Assembly: GCA_020852535.1 (NCBI GenBank)
Contig: JADZAO010000115.1
Span: forward strand, 1-6,035
DNA length: 6,035 bases
Source: Paracoccaceae bacterium
Lineage (GTDB): Bacteria; Pseudomonadota; Alphaproteobacteria; Rhodobacterales; Rhodobacteraceae
Reading direction: 5' to 3'
The notes under the pieces are model-generated. The model had not been told where the DNA came from, made no database searches, and saw only the letters and a program-made list of their open reading frames with translations. The first letter of the stretch is position 1; each line of letters opens with the position of its first letter. This document shows positions 5,786 through 6,035 of the stretch, in pieces. The position numbers and the translations under genes are program-made.

Positions 5786-6035
5786 TTACCGACCCCAGAC
5801 GTAGATTGAAGCAAAGAGGAACAGCCAGATTACATCGACGAAGTGCCAGTACCATACGGCCGCTTCGAACCCGATGTGTTTCTCAGGCGTGAAATGACCA
5901 CGAGCAGCTCGAAAATAACATACCAACAGAAAAATCGTGCCAATAATCACATGAAAGCCGTGGAAACCGGTCGCCATAAAGAAGTTGGCACCATAAATGT
6001 TGCCAGAAAAACTAAATGCAGCATGACCGTATTCA
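5786..6035 (-). CDS. ctaE: Cytochrome c oxidase subunit III, C-terminal part only
   Basis: The last 82 codons and the TAA stop (5788-5786) of subunit III; the gene enters from the right edge at 6034 in frame. The visible residues EYGHAAFSFSGNIYGANFF, MATGFHGFHVIIGTIFLLV and EAAVWYWHFVDVIWLFLFAS are the last helices of COX3. GFHGFHV and WYWHFVDV-WLFLF are signatures of the heme-copper oxidase subunit III family. The protein is an integral inner-membrane subunit of the aa3-type cytochrome c oxidase, stabilising subunit I and its proton uptake. SURF1, an assembly factor for the same enzyme, follows downstream. The N-terminal helices and the start are beyond the window. Confidence 0.96.
   Translation of the reverse strand, partial: EYGHAAFSFSGNIYGANFFMATGFHGFHVIIGTIFLLVCYFRAARGHFTPEKHIGFEAAVWYWHFVDVIWLFLFASIYVWGR

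Overview
The window looks like chromosomal DNA of an alphaproteobacterium, most likely Rhodobacterales and probably the marine Roseobacter group. The evidence is the minus-strand gene order coxIII (ctaE) - SURF1 - threonine synthase - M16 peptidase - RimJ-like acetyltransferase, which is characteristic of that order, together with the protein sequences. GC content is moderate by eye and codon use looks uniform. I see no sign of mobile elements, rRNA, tRNA or CRISPR arrays.

Layout. (1) 1-382, minus: the N-terminal 127 codons of a periplasmic solute-binding protein of the spermidine/putrescine (PotD/PotF-like) class, cut by the left edge. (2) 383-617: a divergent intergenic region with several dyad-symmetric elements and two weak back-to-back promoter candidates. 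(3) 618-1607, plus: a complete AcuI/YhdH-type NADPH-dependent acryloyl-CoA reductase. (4) 1608-1751: a short convergent spacer. (5) 1752-6035, minus: a compact gene string read from right to left. It runs ctaE (3' end only), surf1, thrC, an M16 (mitochondrial-processing-peptidase-like) zinc protease and a GNAT acetyltransferase. thrC and the peptidase overlap by 4 nt (TTGA). The peptidase and the acetyltransferase overlap by 1 nt (TGATG). Both junctions suggest translational coupling.

Function. ctaE and surf1 belong together: a structural subunit of aa3-type cytochrome c oxidase and its assembly factor. thrC, the peptidase and the acetyltransferase travel with them in this lineage without an obvious shared pathway. 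acuI reduces toxic acryloyl-CoA to propionyl-CoA, which in marine roseobacters is tied to DMSP and acrylate or 3-hydroxypropionate metabolism. No DMSP lyase or acuR regulator gene is visible here. The solute-binding protein probably serves an ABC importer for polyamines or a related compound, whose other genes would lie beyond the left edge.

I found no convincing new biological system. The points worth a second look are modest: a TTG start for the peptidase backed by a strong ribosome binding site, inverted repeats in the acuI/solute-binding-protein intergenic region, and a hairpin plus T-run in the ctaE-surf1 gap.
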